64,000 nucleotides of DNA from Klebsiella ornithinolytica NBRC 105727 = ATCC 31898 (lineage in GTDB: Bacteria; Pseudomonadota; Gammaproteobacteria; Enterobacterales; Enterobacteriaceae): NCBI RefSeq assembly GCF_001598295.1, contig NZ_BCYR01000004.1, forward strand, positions 310,001 to 374,000. The letters run 5' to 3'. How positions within the stretch are numbered: position 1 is the stretch's first letter; every line of letters starts with the position of its first letter. Below the pieces are notes generated by a model, which worked only from the letters and a program-made list of their open reading frames with translations, searched no databases and was not told where the DNA came from. The position numbers and the translations under genes were made by a program. This document shows, piece after piece, positions 9,161 through 18,553 of this stretch.

Positions 9161-9845
9161 TACAGGTTTATTTGTCATGCTGCTGTGTTTCTCTTTAGCA
9201 TATGCTTCATCACAGAAAGTGCCATCAATTAATGCACAGAGATTAATTCTGAATAGTAAAAAAGGTTCATTATTGATACACAATGGCGGAGACCTACCTT
9301 GGTTATTTCAGTCCTTGGTGGAAATGAATGCCATGGATAATATAGACAGGAAAGGAAATAAAAAAATTATCAAAAGCATGATCTTTCCTGAAGTAGCTCG
9401 GCTTCATGGGAATTCAGAATTTAAACTCTCAGTATCTATACCTGACGATGCTTCCATTGAATTAGAGAGTCTTTATTGGTTAACTGTCAGGTTTATACCT
9501 GCCAAATATCTCACGGAGAATGTATTGACATTTCCGGTTGCTTACAGAGTAAAAGTATTTTATCGGCCACCATTGTTGGCGAACCAGGTACCAGATCCAT
9601 GTTCATTAAAATGGGAAAGTGATGGCGATATTATCCGCGTAACTAATAATACCCAATTCCATTTCTCTCTTAGCAGATTGAATTTTGAACATGATTCATT
9701 CTATCTCCCAACTGAGACAGTTCTGATGCCTAAAAGTAATCATGAGTTTAAAAAACTAGTCAATGTAGGTCAACTGATTAGTTTTAATTATATGGCTGAT
9801 GAAGGTAAGATAGAAACAAAGGAAATCAATTGTGTGAGTATGTGA
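9126..9845 (+). CDS. Second periplasmic fimbrial chaperone
   Basis: A PapD-like chaperone of 239 residues from the ATG at 9126, overlapping the usher gene by 35 bases. It has a hydrophobic signal segment (TGLFVMLLCFSLAYA) and family blocks QRLILNSKKGSLLIHN, WLFQSLVEM, LYWLTVRFIPAKY and VFYRPPLL. It diverges from the first chaperone of the operon. Operons with two full chaperones usually dedicate one to minor or tip subunits; here it directly precedes a minor pilin and the adhesin, which fits that division of work (inference). Confidence 0.85.
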   Translation: MLYLKKIICVVNTGLFVMLLCFSLAYASSQKVPSINAQRLILNSKKGSLLIHNGGDLPWLFQSLVEMNAMDNIDRKGNKKIIKSMIFPEVARLHGNSEFKLSVSIPDDASIELESLYWLTVRFIPAKYLTENVLTFPVAYRVKVFYRPPLLANQVPDPCSLKWESDGDIIRVTNNTQFHFSLSRLNFEHDSFYLPTETVLMPKSNHEFKKLVNVGQLISFNYMADEGKIETKEINCVSM

Positions 9846-9849
9846 ATTT

Positions 9850-10353
9850 ATGATTCGTTCAATTCAATCTATGTCTTTGTTGTTTCTGCTAGCACCATTT
9901 TCCATTGAGGCTGGCGATAATGTTGAATATTCATCAAGTATAAACTTTGATGTTGAGGTATCACTGACATGCACATTATCTACCTATACCAGCCAAGTAG
10001 ACTTCGGTGAAATACACAAAAAAGAGTTGTCCGCGTCAGGCTTAACCAGAGATGTCAGCATGATATTCAGTGGGTGTAACGCAGAAAATGCTGATGTTAG
10101 TTTCTCCGGGGAGAATATATCGGACGATGGCAGCTTTTTGAAAAACAGAGCTGGTGATGGACAGGCATCTGGAGTAAAAATCACTTTTCAACAGGATGGT
10201 AGTCCTGTGAATCTTCATCAGCAAATAACGCAAAACTCACCTCGGGAGGGGGATGCGTTTAAACTTAGCGCCATATTAGAACCAATGGACGGGGAGAAAA
10301 TCCGAAGCGGGCTTATTAGCACAAGTCTGGATATCGTTGTAGCGTATCGATAA
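9850..10353 (+). CDS. Minor fimbrial subunit
   Basis: Predicted exported pilin-like protein of 167 residues starting four bases after the second chaperone stop. Cysteines near residues 41 (LTCTL) and 75 (SGCNA) match the pilin disulfide, and the end (LDIVVAYR) matches a donor-strand beta strand. It is probably an adaptor between shaft and tip because it lies directly before the adhesin gene. Confidence 0.8.
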   Translation: MIRSIQSMSLLFLLAPFSIEAGDNVEYSSSINFDVEVSLTCTLSTYTSQVDFGEIHKKELSASGLTRDVSMIFSGCNAENADVSFSGENISDDGSFLKNRAGDGQASGVKITFQQDGSPVNLHQQITQNSPREGDAFKLSAILEPMDGEKIRSGLISTSLDIVVAYR

Positions 10354-10394
10354 TAAGATAATTGCTATTGTGAAATTTTATTTTTGGAAAAGAT

Positions 10395-11618
10395 ATGAAA
10401 CTAAACAGGAATAAGATTTTTTGGGGTTGTATTTTAAACCTCTTGGTCCCAGCTGCTAGTTTGGCAGCAAACCTGACAATCAGTGCTGGCAGTGTTGATT
10501 TAACAGGCCAGTCTCCAGGTTCATGGGTAAAAGCATATACTTCAAATTATGTTATAACAGGAACTGTCCCTCGTACATATGACTCTTGCCCATCCGATAT
10601 TTTGTTATGCACCACGGCAACAGGAACACTTACGAATATAAATGCGTACGGAACCGGTGGGTACGTCTATATGACAATCGATAAAACTCCGGTAACACGA
10701 ACTATAGCTAACGGGGCAACTGTTATTTTTGACTTCACAATGGATAATATGGCTGTCTATTACGGCATGCAGAGATATGGAGATAACTACGTGGCTCTGG
10801 CTTCAAGGTTTAACAGGAGTACTATATCTACTTTTACATCTGGCCGTCTTGGTGATTCTACAACGTTCTTCTGGGAGGGGCACTGGAATACGGCTACGAC
10901 TTCTTGGGGACATACATTAAGTGGGTGTAGTACATATTACTGGTCATGTCTGAATGGCATCGCATATGCCGGACTAGCCACATCTGCTGCTAAGGTTGAA
11001 TCTTCTGGTTCTGGAGATATAAATATTTATGTACAAGTACCACAGAACCTAAGTGCAGGAATCCATTCATTCCGTAATTTGTCTTTGGGATATCTATCAT
11101 TGATTTACTATCCTGACGGTACTAGCGGGCGTTCGTATAGAGGAACCACAAGGTATCTTTATGCGGATGTGACTATTACTGTACCACAACGTTGCTCGGT
11201 AACTTTTCCTGTTTCTGCATCCTTTAATCAGATTAAAGGAACTGAACCGCCCAGCTCGACACCACTTGAAACGAAGGTTTTAACCTTTGTTTCAACATGC
11301 AACAATTTGGGGACAGCAACAGTTGATGCAACTCTGACTATTAGCCCAGAGGAGTTGCACAGTTCATATTCCGCTGCAGTATTTCCTGGAAGTTCTTCAT
11401 CACTTGGAATTACAGCATCATTGACACAAAATCTTAATTGTTATGAAACCAATAATGAGATTTTTTCAACGGGTAGTTTATTGGTGTCACATGATAAAAA
11501 CAACCTATCTACCTCACGAGATGTTTATTTTGGACTCTGTAAGTTTGGTTTAATAACAAGCCCGGGGAAATATGAGACATCTCTGAATGCAATAGTCAGA
11601 TATAATGTGACAAATTGA
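10395..11618 (+). CDS. Fimbrial tip adhesin, two-domain
   Basis: Last gene of the operon, 407 residues, twice the pilin length, as expected of a lectin domain plus pilin domain. The signal peptide ends near ASLAAN. The N-terminal half is rich in Ser/Thr/Tyr and aromatic residues with cysteine pairs (SCPSDILLC and GCSTYYWSC). The pilin domain starts near residue 255 (VTVPQRCSVTF) and ends in a beta strand (LNAIVRYNVTN). It would determine what the fimbria binds; the ligand cannot be inferred. Confidence 0.8.
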   Translation: MKLNRNKIFWGCILNLLVPAASLAANLTISAGSVDLTGQSPGSWVKAYTSNYVITGTVPRTYDSCPSDILLCTTATGTLTNINAYGTGGYVYMTIDKTPVTRTIANGATVIFDFTMDNMAVYYGMQRYGDNYVALASRFNRSTISTFTSGRLGDSTTFFWEGHWNTATTSWGHTLSGCSTYYWSCLNGIAYAGLATSAAKVESSGSGDINIYVQVPQNLSAGIHSFRNLSLGYLSLIYYPDGTSGRSYRGTTRYLYADVTITVPQRCSVTFPVSASFNQIKGTEPPSSTPLETKVLTFVSTCNNLGTATVDATLTISPEELHSSYSAAVFPGSSSSLGITASLTQNLNCYETNNEIFSTGSLLVSHDKNNLSTSRDVYFGLCKFGLITSPGKYETSLNAIVRYNVTN

Positions 11619-11736
11619 CTTTTATTTAATTACAAAGTTCTGTTTTAGTACGGCGTGAGATATCTTGTTGTATTTATAAATGGTAGCCTATATCCCATAG
11701 TGCCATAAAGATAATGTTTGATGGTTGTTGCGGTTT

Positions 11737-11821
11737 ATCGCTCTAATTAATTAGAGCGATTGTCAGAAAGTCGATTTGTACTTTTTTAAAGTGTTGACGT
11801 TAGGGGGAGGGCGCCTAACGT
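11737..11821. terminator. Two hairpins after fimbrial operon 1
   Basis: A perfect palindrome at 11737-11760 (arms ATCGCTCTAATT) is followed by a second stem, ACGTTAGG at 11797-11804 with CCTAACGT at 11814-11821. They lie between the adhesin gene and the convergent regulator and probably end transcription, although T tracts are weak. Confidence 0.5.
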
Positions 11822-11921
11822 TATTAAGTACGATTTCAATAAACCCATATGTGAGCGAAGATATGCTCATGCCCGAAGGTTAATAAAAGATGTTACTTGT
11901 TTTTATCTCTCCGCTGTTCTT

Positions 11922-12725
11922 TTATCTTATTAGATGGTTTTTTGTTTTATTCCAGCAATGATTTGTTTTTATCTCTACATGGAATTGTTTTGGTGTTATA
12001 CCATAGTAGTCTTTAAATGTTTTTATAAAATATGATGTACTTGTGTACCCAGTTAAACTGGCAATCATGCCTATTTGATGATCGCCTTGTAATATATATT
12101 TTACCGCTTTATTCATTCTTACATCCAATAGTAGTTGATTGAAGCTTATTGATTCTTGCTCAAGTTTTTTTCTCACTGAAATTTCAGATATATTCAACTC
12201 ATCAGCGATATCAGATATTTTCCATTTTTTTGTTAAATCAGAAAAAAGTAGCTGTGTTATTTTCTCAGAAAATCTTATTGTAACTGAACCATTTAATGAT
12301 ACAGCTAGCTTGAATATATTTTCGCATTTTGAAACTAAATAAGATAACTTGCATCTTCTAGAGAAGTTATCACAACCCCTACCTTTTAGTCTGTGAAAAA
12401 ACTCTACAGCAATATCGCAAGGTTTAATTTTAAATACTTTATCTTTTAATGTTCTTTTCTGGGTGTAGGCTTCAGGTGGCACGATCACAATAGGTTCTAG
12501 AATATCTCTTAAAATAGAAAGGCTATCATTGTCAAGGTCATAAATTTCATAGGGACGCCCTGGCCCTGTCTTTACTATTTCAATGTCAAAAAAGATATTT
12601 TTCTCTAAAATGACAATCGTATTGTGTGGGATATGTAGTTTATCATGTGAGTTATTTATTTTTACTTCACAATTTACTGTGAAGAGGATAATGTAGTTAT
12701 ATAAATGTATGTTTTTAAGTTTCAT
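11922..12725 (-). CDS. AraC-family transcriptional regulator
   Basis: Cytoplasmic regulator of 267 residues convergent with fimbrial operon 1. The C-terminal third has both AraC helix-turn-helix units: WKISDIADELNISEISVRKKL (about residues 168-188) and QIGMIASLTGYTSTSYFIKTF followed by YYGITPKQF. The N-terminal part lacks a recognisable sugar-binding cupin, a pattern seen in AraC-type virulence and fimbria regulators. The coding sequence is as AT-rich as the fimbrial genes, which fits joint acquisition. It is a likely activator of the adjacent fimbriae; this is inferred from position only. Confidence 0.85.
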   Translation of the reverse strand: MKLKNIHLYNYIILFTVNCEVKINNSHDKLHIPHNTIVILEKNIFFDIEIVKTGPGRPYEIYDLDNDSLSILRDILEPIVIVPPEAYTQKRTLKDKVFKIKPCDIAVEFFHRLKGRGCDNFSRRCKLSYLVSKCENIFKLAVSLNGSVTIRFSEKITQLLFSDLTKKWKISDIADELNISEISVRKKLEQESISFNQLLLDVRMNKAVKYILQGDHQIGMIASLTGYTSTSYFIKTFKDYYGITPKQFHVEIKTNHCWNKTKNHLIR

Positions 12726-13168
12726 GTGACGTGTATCCTAATAAAAATTATTATTCATACTTGTTTGTTATTATCTTTAAGATATGTCAGTGTTGATTCT
12801 TGTTTTTTTAATTAGTACGGCAGTGTAAAAGTAAATATTATTTTCATCATTATCCTGAGAATAGTGCTATAAAGGTAGCACTGTTTTTGTGTTGCGTTTG
12901 ATATTTAAATGACATGTGCAGGGGATTATATTCTCTCTTGGGATGCTTTTTTAACAAAAAAGGCACTTTGTAGCCAAAAGATAGTCCTGTGATTACTTGT
13001 GATATTTTCTTATCATTTGTGCGGGGGAGGTTAAGATTTCTATGTAAATGTAATATTGTAAGAATATCGCCAACAAAAATTACAAACCAAGAAATCTTAT
13101 AGTATATGATCTTCAGTTCCGTCCCCTAAACAGTGTCAGTCTAAACTGAAGTGCCCGGTCTTTCTGAC
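12726..13168. other. AT-rich intergenic region before the IS element
   Basis: No gene seen. It holds the promoter side of the AraC-type regulator. The last 60 bases (about 13110-13168) are more GC-rich and resemble transposon end sequence, possibly a relic of another IS into which the present element was placed. Confidence 0.35.
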
Positions 13169-13248
13169 TGACCCTGACCCAAGATCCTGCTCCATTCAGA
13201 AACCGAATTCCGGCATGATGAATACTTCCCTGAGCGGAGGTTGTGCCG

Positions 13249-13515
13249 ATGAAAAAGTCACGATTCACCGAAGAGCAGATTGTCTTTGCCCTGAAACAGG
13301 CCGAACTGGGTACGAGCGTGCCTGAAGTCTGCCGTAAGCTAGGCATCTCCGATGCCACGTTTTACACCTGGCGAAAAAAATACGGCGGGATTTCCCCTTC
13401 TGAGCTGAAGCACATGCGTCAGCTTGAGGAAGAGAATCTCAGGCTGAAGAAGCTGGTTGCCGATCTCAACCTCGACAAGGCCATGCTGCAGGATGTGCTG
13501 GCAAAAAAGAACTGA
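13249..13515 (+). CDS. IS3-family transposase OrfA
   Basis: An 88-residue DNA-binding protein with an N-terminal helix-turn-helix (FTEEQIVFALKQAELG, then VCRKLGISDATFYTWRKKYGG) and a C-terminal leucine zipper (LKHMRQLEEENLRLKKLVADL). The ATG at 13249 has GGAGG eight bases upstream. The gene ends at a slippery A6G tract (about 13504-13510), the usual signal for -1 frameshifting into OrfB. Confidence 0.9.
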   Translation: MKKSRFTEEQIVFALKQAELGTSVPEVCRKLGISDATFYTWRKKYGGISPSELKHMRQLEEENLRLKKLVADLNLDKAMLQDVLAKKN

Positions 13516-14350
13516 CGCTGGCACGCCTGAGCGAATGGGTCCTGGACCTGCAGGCACGTTACGGGGCCAGCGAGAGGCAGGTCTGTTTTGCGTTGCAGGT
13601 CAGCCGCAGCTCTTTCCGCTACCGTTCTGTGGCGGCAGACGACAGTGCGCTACACCTGCGTATCAGGGAGATCACTGAAACCCGGATCCACTATGGTTAT
13701 CGCAGAGTTCATGTCATGCTCAGGCGGGAGGGTTGGCGGGATAACCATAAACGCATTTATCGACTCTACAGCGAGTATGGTCTGTCGCTGCGTCTCAAAC
13801 GTCCACGTCGTAATAAATCAGCACAGCGGCGACAACCCCAGCCTCAGGGGCTGTATCCGAACCATTTCTGGGGCGTGGACTTTGTCTCCGATGCTCTGTT
13901 TGACGGAAGGCGATTGCGTCTGCTGACGGTAATCGATTTTTTCACACGTGAATACTTGGGGATCTGCGTGGGTCAGAATCTGCGCTCAACGGAAGTTGCG
14001 GAGATGCTGAACAGTATTGCACTCAGATGTCCCTTACCACAGTTGCTGATAACGGCTCTGAATTTGCAGGAAAAATGCTGGACAAGTGTGTGTATGAGCG
14101 AGGGATCCGTATAGACTTCTCACGACCGGGAACACCAACGGACAATGCCACAGTGGAGTCGTTCAACGGCAGGTTGCGGCAGGAGTGCCTGAACGAAAAC
14201 GGGTTCATATCGCTGGAGGATGCACGGTGCAAAATTGAGGCCTGGCGCATAAACTATAACCAGAGGTGTCCCCATTCTGCACTGGGCTGGATGACCCCGT
14301 CCGAATTTGCTGAAAAGTCTGCCGGCTGCCAGAACACGCAACCAACATGA
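13503..14350 (+). pseudogene. IS3-family transposase OrfB, frameshifted
   Basis: After the A6G slip the -1 frame continues without a break (ELTLARLSEWVLDLQARYG...) into the integrase-type catalytic domain, with the first aspartate in WGVDFVSD. Near 14035-14060 the frame is lost: it reads PLPQLLITALN while the neighbouring frame has VADNGSEFAGK with the second aspartate. The last glutamate lies in ATVESFNGRLRQE. One base appears lost or two gained, so a full D-D-E enzyme cannot be made by normal translation. Confidence 0.85.
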
Positions 14351-14555
14351 AGCCGGTTATTCCTGATTATGACTGGAGCATATTCGGGTCAGGGTCAAAA
14401 AGATAAAGATCTCTGATTTAGCACTGTACTGAATTTGGAACAGGGTCAAAATAACTGTGTCTCGAAAAGTATATGGAGCTAAAAAGTTGAGTTTTCAAAT
14501 GGATGGGAACAATTATTCTGGTTATAAAGTCAATATCTATAGCTAAATTTAGATG

Positions 14556-15416
14556 CTATATCGGCATCAGTCTCTTTACCTCGAAAATTAGTTCGTCGGC
14601 GCTACTACCCTTTTTTGTTGCTAAACGAAACTCCTCTATTTCATAACCATTAACCCTAAGGAAGCTTGAATTAACCAATAACCTTTGATTAAAGTTTATG
14701 TATTCATTCCATGTCCCTTTGAAATTTACAGTTAAGTATTTTTTATGGTGGATGCTCATGGTGTTATCCATATTAGATGCCATTTTAGATCCAATGAATG
14801 TTCTTACTCCAACTGTTAGTTTATTATTATTTTGTAAATCAATGTCAGATGCAATATAGACTGCTTCATGATTCTGCAATAATTTAGCTATGTTTTTATG
14901 CCTAATAGAGTGTACTTTTTCATTTTTACTACCAATAACATAGTCTTCGCGTTGATATTTAGCTACATTTAAACTAAATTCACGTATGTGTTCTATTTTG
15001 AATTCAATGTTTTTATATTTATGTGTGTGAGGAGGATATAGTTTTGATGTGTCGATAAATGTTCTTTTCCTGTATTTCAGTGGAGAGCAACCGAATTGAG
15101 ATGAAAATAATCTATTAAATGATTGCTGTGAATTAAAGCTAAGATCTAGTGATATTTCAAAAATACTCCTTGCAGTAAATCTCACCAATAAGGCTGCCAA
15201 TGTCATTCGCCTGTTCCTAATATATTTACCCGGTGTGACTCCCACTTCTTTTTTGAATGTGTTGTGTATGTGTCTATGACTATAACCTGATTTTTTTACA
15301 AGTGTATCAGTTTTTATAACTTTGCCTTCACATAAGCATCTTTCAATCCACATAACTATATCGAGTACTACTTTTTGTGTGTGGTTCATGTTTTTTTGTT
15401 CACGTTTAGTTATCAT
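14556..15416 (-). CDS. AraC/Rob-type regulator with C-terminal ligand-binding-like domain
   Basis: A 286-residue protein with two helix-turn-helix units at the N terminus (TLVKKSGYSHRHIHNTF and IFEISLDLSFNSQQSFNRLF, then GCSPLKYRKR), the layout of Rob, SoxS and MarA. The remaining 170 residues resemble the GyrI-like effector domain found in Rob-type regulators. A second ATG at 15389 (MNHTQKVVLDIV) may be the true start because the family usually begins there; neither start has a strong ribosome site. It lies in the island just after the IS element and is AT-rich. The target genes are unknown. Confidence 0.8.
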   Translation of the reverse strand: MITKREQKNMNHTQKVVLDIVMWIERCLCEGKVIKTDTLVKKSGYSHRHIHNTFKKEVGVTPGKYIRNRRMTLAALLVRFTARSIFEISLDLSFNSQQSFNRLFSSQFGCSPLKYRKRTFIDTSKLYPPHTHKYKNIEFKIEHIREFSLNVAKYQREDYVIGSKNEKVHSIRHKNIAKLLQNHEAVYIASDIDLQNNNKLTVGVRTFIGSKMASNMDNTMSIHHKKYLTVNFKGTWNEYINFNQRLLVNSSFLRVNGYEIEEFRLATKKGSSADELIFEVKRLMPI

Positions 15417-16272
15417 TAAAATAACCCGTAACTCATGATTTATGATGTGGATTATAGCAGTGTTTTGAAGTGTTGTAATATATTTACATATGAAAAATTG
15501 TTTTTATTGGTGAGTGCTTTATATATAAAAAAGACAAATTGTGGGTTATCGTAATGTAATATTGGTTCATGGGTGATTGTAATTAATTATATAAAGGATC
15601 AGGTTAATGCTTCTGTGTGTGAATATATAATGTCAAATAAGCAATCGTGTATATTCTTCTTTTGGGTATGGGTAATATTATTTCTAGTTAGCGCCATTAT
15701 GTGAATGTATCCTCAATTGGCGGAATTTGACTCACGTTTTCTTTTCAATTGTTAAATGATTCTACAGATCTTCTGGTATCAACTCATATTTAATGTGTTA
15801 ATTAAGTTGATTAATCATTATGTAAGCTCATTCATGATGCGTATTGGCCGCGTGAAAAAGATAAGAATGTTGATTTGGAATAATGTTGGTGTGCGTGGAA
15901 TAAAAACATAATATGAATGATGCTCATTTGTAATTTGTAATTTGTAATTTGTATAAGATTTTACTGCTGATTATCGTGGTCTATAGAGATTGCAACGATT
16001 AATTTTGAGTGTAAATGATGTTATATGGTCGCAACGAAATACACTGTGCTTTCTCGTTAAATTAATAATTATTGGGTGTTTTAAAAAATCAAGTTTAGGT
16101 GATAGAAATAACAATGCATGTACAGTTTAGATTATTTGTCAAGAATGAATGTTTTCAATGTGAACAGCCTTTGGTTTGTCTGATGGGTTTGTATAATAGT
16201 TATCGATTCTCATTTTATGATGTCTGCATTGATATTTGTAAAGCCAATTTTATGTTGTTCTTTACCCTGCAG
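15417..16272. other. AT-rich region without recognised genes
   Basis: No gene is supported. It contains a threefold tandem heptamer TAATTTG at 15931-15951. A frame at 16099-16332 (plus strand, 77 codons) shows no known features and runs into the endonuclease remnant on the other strand. Confidence 0.4.
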
Positions 16273-16506
16273 TTAACAGAAGGGTATATCAGGTTGGTAT
16301 TGAGCTCGCTGTGGGCCAAAGCGTTCCAGTAAGCTATGTAGCTGATCGCGAACTTCTGAGGCGTAATCGAACATCCGTGAATGTCCGCGCTGATACTGGG
16401 CCAGTACGTGGAGTAGCAACAGCGGCTTATGAGGCGCGCGTTGTTCCCCTTTACGCCAGATAGTGATGTCGGCAATTGCTTGTTGTAGAGTTTTACTGGA
16501 AGGCAT
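16273..16506 (-). pseudogene. N-terminal stump of an HNH restriction endonuclease
   Basis: About 72 codons of recognisable protein. The block WRKGEQRAPHKPLLLLHVLA resembles the N-terminal DNA-binding (sulfur-recognition) domain of HNH endonucleases of the ScoMcrA type, which cleave phosphorothioated DNA. Similarity stops abruptly at about 16285, after RFGPQRAQYQPDIPF; the rest of the domain and the HNH nuclease are gone and AT-rich unrelated sequence follows. A deletion or insertion junction therefore lies near 16280. The family assignment is from memory of the motif. Confidence 0.5.
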
Positions 16507-16594
16507 TGCGTTACGTCATCTGCTAAATAATTGCGATGATGCTCGCAAAACACAACCCGATCAAGTTGATGGGCCTGCGAGAAGCGCCTTTTAT

Positions 16595-17101
16595 CTAAAC
16601 GCCATAACGTTTATTTCCGCCAGAAGTAATGCAGTAACGTCCTCCCCGAGGCCCTATGCATACTGTGCCTGAAGAGCAGGAGCACGATGAACCATAGTTT
16701 TGTGGGGCTGAGTGTTGCCGGGAGGGGGTTGTTCGATGTTCCGTTCGTAATTTTTCGGGGGAAGGTGGCGTGACTTTTTTGACATAACAATTGGTTGATT
16801 CACATAAATAAGATGATGATACCCAACGCTCTTTTTCATTGGCGGTACTTATTCTGCTCCAGTCATTTTGTTGCTCATATACTTTGACCTGAGCCCCTCT
16901 TTGTAACGATTCCAAAGGTGAACCATTAGGCGTAGAACGCACTTTTAGCGTATTAGCATTAACATAGACAATCTTCGCTTGTTCATACATGCCTGATTCT
17001 TGGGCAGGTTTAGCTGCAGGATAGCTGGGTGCTTTATTACCCTTAGAAAAAAACCATACAAGTAATACAATAACAATGAATCCGATGCTTTTGTTCTTCA
17101 T
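16595..17101 (-). CDS. Membrane-anchored SH3-domain protein with cysteine-rich tail
   Basis: A 168-residue protein with an N-terminal membrane anchor (SIGFIVIVLLVWFF, residues 5-18), a bacterial SH3 domain at about 42-105 (VNANTLKVRSTPNGSPLESL, then WSRIS and RWVSSSYL), a proline/serine linker, and a tail containing SCSCSSGTVCIGPRGG followed by RYCITSGGNKRYG. SH3b domains usually bind peptidoglycan or peptides. The tail resembles small glycine/arginine-rich motifs seen at the ends of some phage-related proteins. It was probably brought in with the island; its role is unknown. Confidence 0.7.
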   Translation of the reverse strand: MKNKSIGFIVIVLLVWFFSKGNKAPSYPAAKPAQESGMYEQAKIVYVNANTLKVRSTPNGSPLESLQRGAQVKVYEQQNDWSRISTANEKERWVSSSYLCESTNCYVKKVTPPSPEKLRTEHRTTPSRQHSAPQNYGSSCSCSSGTVCIGPRGGRYCITSGGNKRYGV

Positions 17102-17348
17102 CTTTTATTCACACACATGTTTATTTTTATATAAATTATATAATATTTTAATGAGTTGTGAATGTGCGTTTTATCATAAATCAGGATTTTAATTGATGTT
17201 AGATTGTCTGGCACCGCAATAGGCCTCCTTTTCTCTATTTCAGCTCCGCGATTCCACCTCTTTAATCAACTGGAAATGCTTGATTTAATTTATATTGGTT
17301 GTATATTGGATTGTTATTTATTGCTTAAAATGCTAAGGGAGATAAATG

Positions 17349-18157
17349 ATGGAGAAAAATTATCTATATATGTTTGAGTGTGACTATGCATCTCGTACGC
17401 GCGAAAAAAAATTTCTGAAGGATATTTTAAATAATTTTGATAAAGATTATGCGACAATGGTAGGTGTTGTTGTAAATAACAATCCATACTGTTTAGCATT
17501 TCATATTGCAGTTAATTTACAAAAAGATCCTATTTTTTTGAGCTATGGTTGAAAGATAATTATCCAGGAAAACTGAAAAGATATAATATTTTCACAAAAG
17601 ATATCCCTCAGTATAATGTTCAAACTTTTATTAATGCCGACATGGTCGATTTTGCTATAACACCTGAAGGCGGTGGTCATTTATTTCTTTGGCCTGAGCG
17701 TGAATTGTTTGAAAAGCAACACCCACAATATAAAAATATTAATGAAAAGAAATCCAAGGTATTTATTAGTCATTCATCAAAAGATAAACTTAATATTGTC
17801 AATCCATTAAATGCTTATTTACAGGCTAATGATATAGCAACATGGCTAGATAGTTATGAAATTGATTATGGAGATAATATTTTTATCAAGGTTAATGAAG
17901 GGATTGAAGAGTCAGCTGTGGGCTTGTTTGTCCTGACTGATAATTTTTTTAATAGTGAAAGTGGTTGGCCCTTAGCTGAATTCTCCACCTTTTTCACGGA
18001 TCTGATGAAGTCAAACAAAAAAGTGCTTATGTTGGATGCAGGTGTGTCACCTAAAAATATGTTAGCAATGATGAAAGCTTACCGCTATATTTCCTGGAAT
18101 AATGGTGCAAGTCTACCGGAGATTGCTAACGCTATTAATAAGATAATAAAACAATGA
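17349..18157 (+). pseudogene. TIR-domain protein, frame broken at a T7 tract
   Basis: Two abutting frames together make one plausible 269-residue protein. The first starts at ATG 17349 (GGGAG seven bases upstream) and runs into a stop at 17552. The second continues to 18157. One extra T in the T7 run at 17533-17539 joins them as KDPIFFELWLKDNYPG. The C-terminal half is a TIR domain: KVFISHSSKDK at about residue 137, DSYEIDYGDNIF, and WPLAEF with the candidate NADase glutamate. The N-terminal 130 residues are unfamiliar. TIR proteins in bacteria often serve antiphage defence by NAD depletion. The break may be decay, phase variation by slippage, or an assembly error. Confidence 0.7.
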
Positions 18158-18527
18158 GGTTCTGAAGTTACTAACTGTAATGTTATATTTTGGAATGAGG
18201 CAAGTATTTTGTGCAGCTAAAATATTTGTCTCTAAAAATATCATAATTTTTTATATGTGTTTTGATGGTGGATAGGATATTCTAGTCTATTGAATAGACT
18301 TAGAATTACGCGGCTTTTATACAAGGATGTTACTATTATGGAAGTTAATCAGTGCTGCCATTGTTGCGACCATGGGGATTATATCATTACATATAGCTGT
18401 AACATTGTTACCTTCGGATTTGTGTTTTCCAGTTTTCTATCCGTAAGCTTTGGTATTGTGCCTTCAACTCATTTCTAGCCAAGAAAATTGTGAATAATAG
18501 CAAGATACTCCAATATAGGTGAACCGC
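18158..18527. other. Intergenic region with a possible Cys-rich 46-codon frame
   Basis: No established gene. A plus-strand frame from ATG 18339 to 18478 would encode a 46-residue peptide starting MEVNQCCHCCDHGDY with a hydrophobic second half; AAGGA lies ten bases upstream. I do not recognise it and cannot exclude chance. Confidence 0.25.
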
Positions 18528-18546
18528 TCCTGACGCATCAGGAGCG
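18525..18546. terminator. Hairpin between symE and the TIR gene
   Basis: Perfect 9-bp stem CGCTCCTGA/TCAGGAGCG with a CGCA loop lies just beyond the symE stop. The plus-strand side is followed by ATATTTATTA. Confidence 0.55.
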
Positions 18547-18553
18547 ATATTTA

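Larger units (their letters stand above)
13169..14397 (+). mobile_element. IS3-family insertion sequence, about 1.23 kb, transposase damaged
   Basis: Imperfect terminal inverted repeats bound the element. The left end starts TGACCCTGACCC at 13169, and the right end finishes GGGTCAGGGTCA at 14397; similarity continues inward to a shared GCTCC block. Length and the orfA/orfB arrangement are typical of the IS3 family. No target duplication is evident in the bases just outside. The orfB frame is broken, so transposition would need help in trans. Confidence 0.85.

Noticed and set aside
16099..16332. Plus-strand frame of 77 codons
   Set aside because: It spans AT-rich sequence and then runs antisense into the endonuclease remnant; no start signal or motif.
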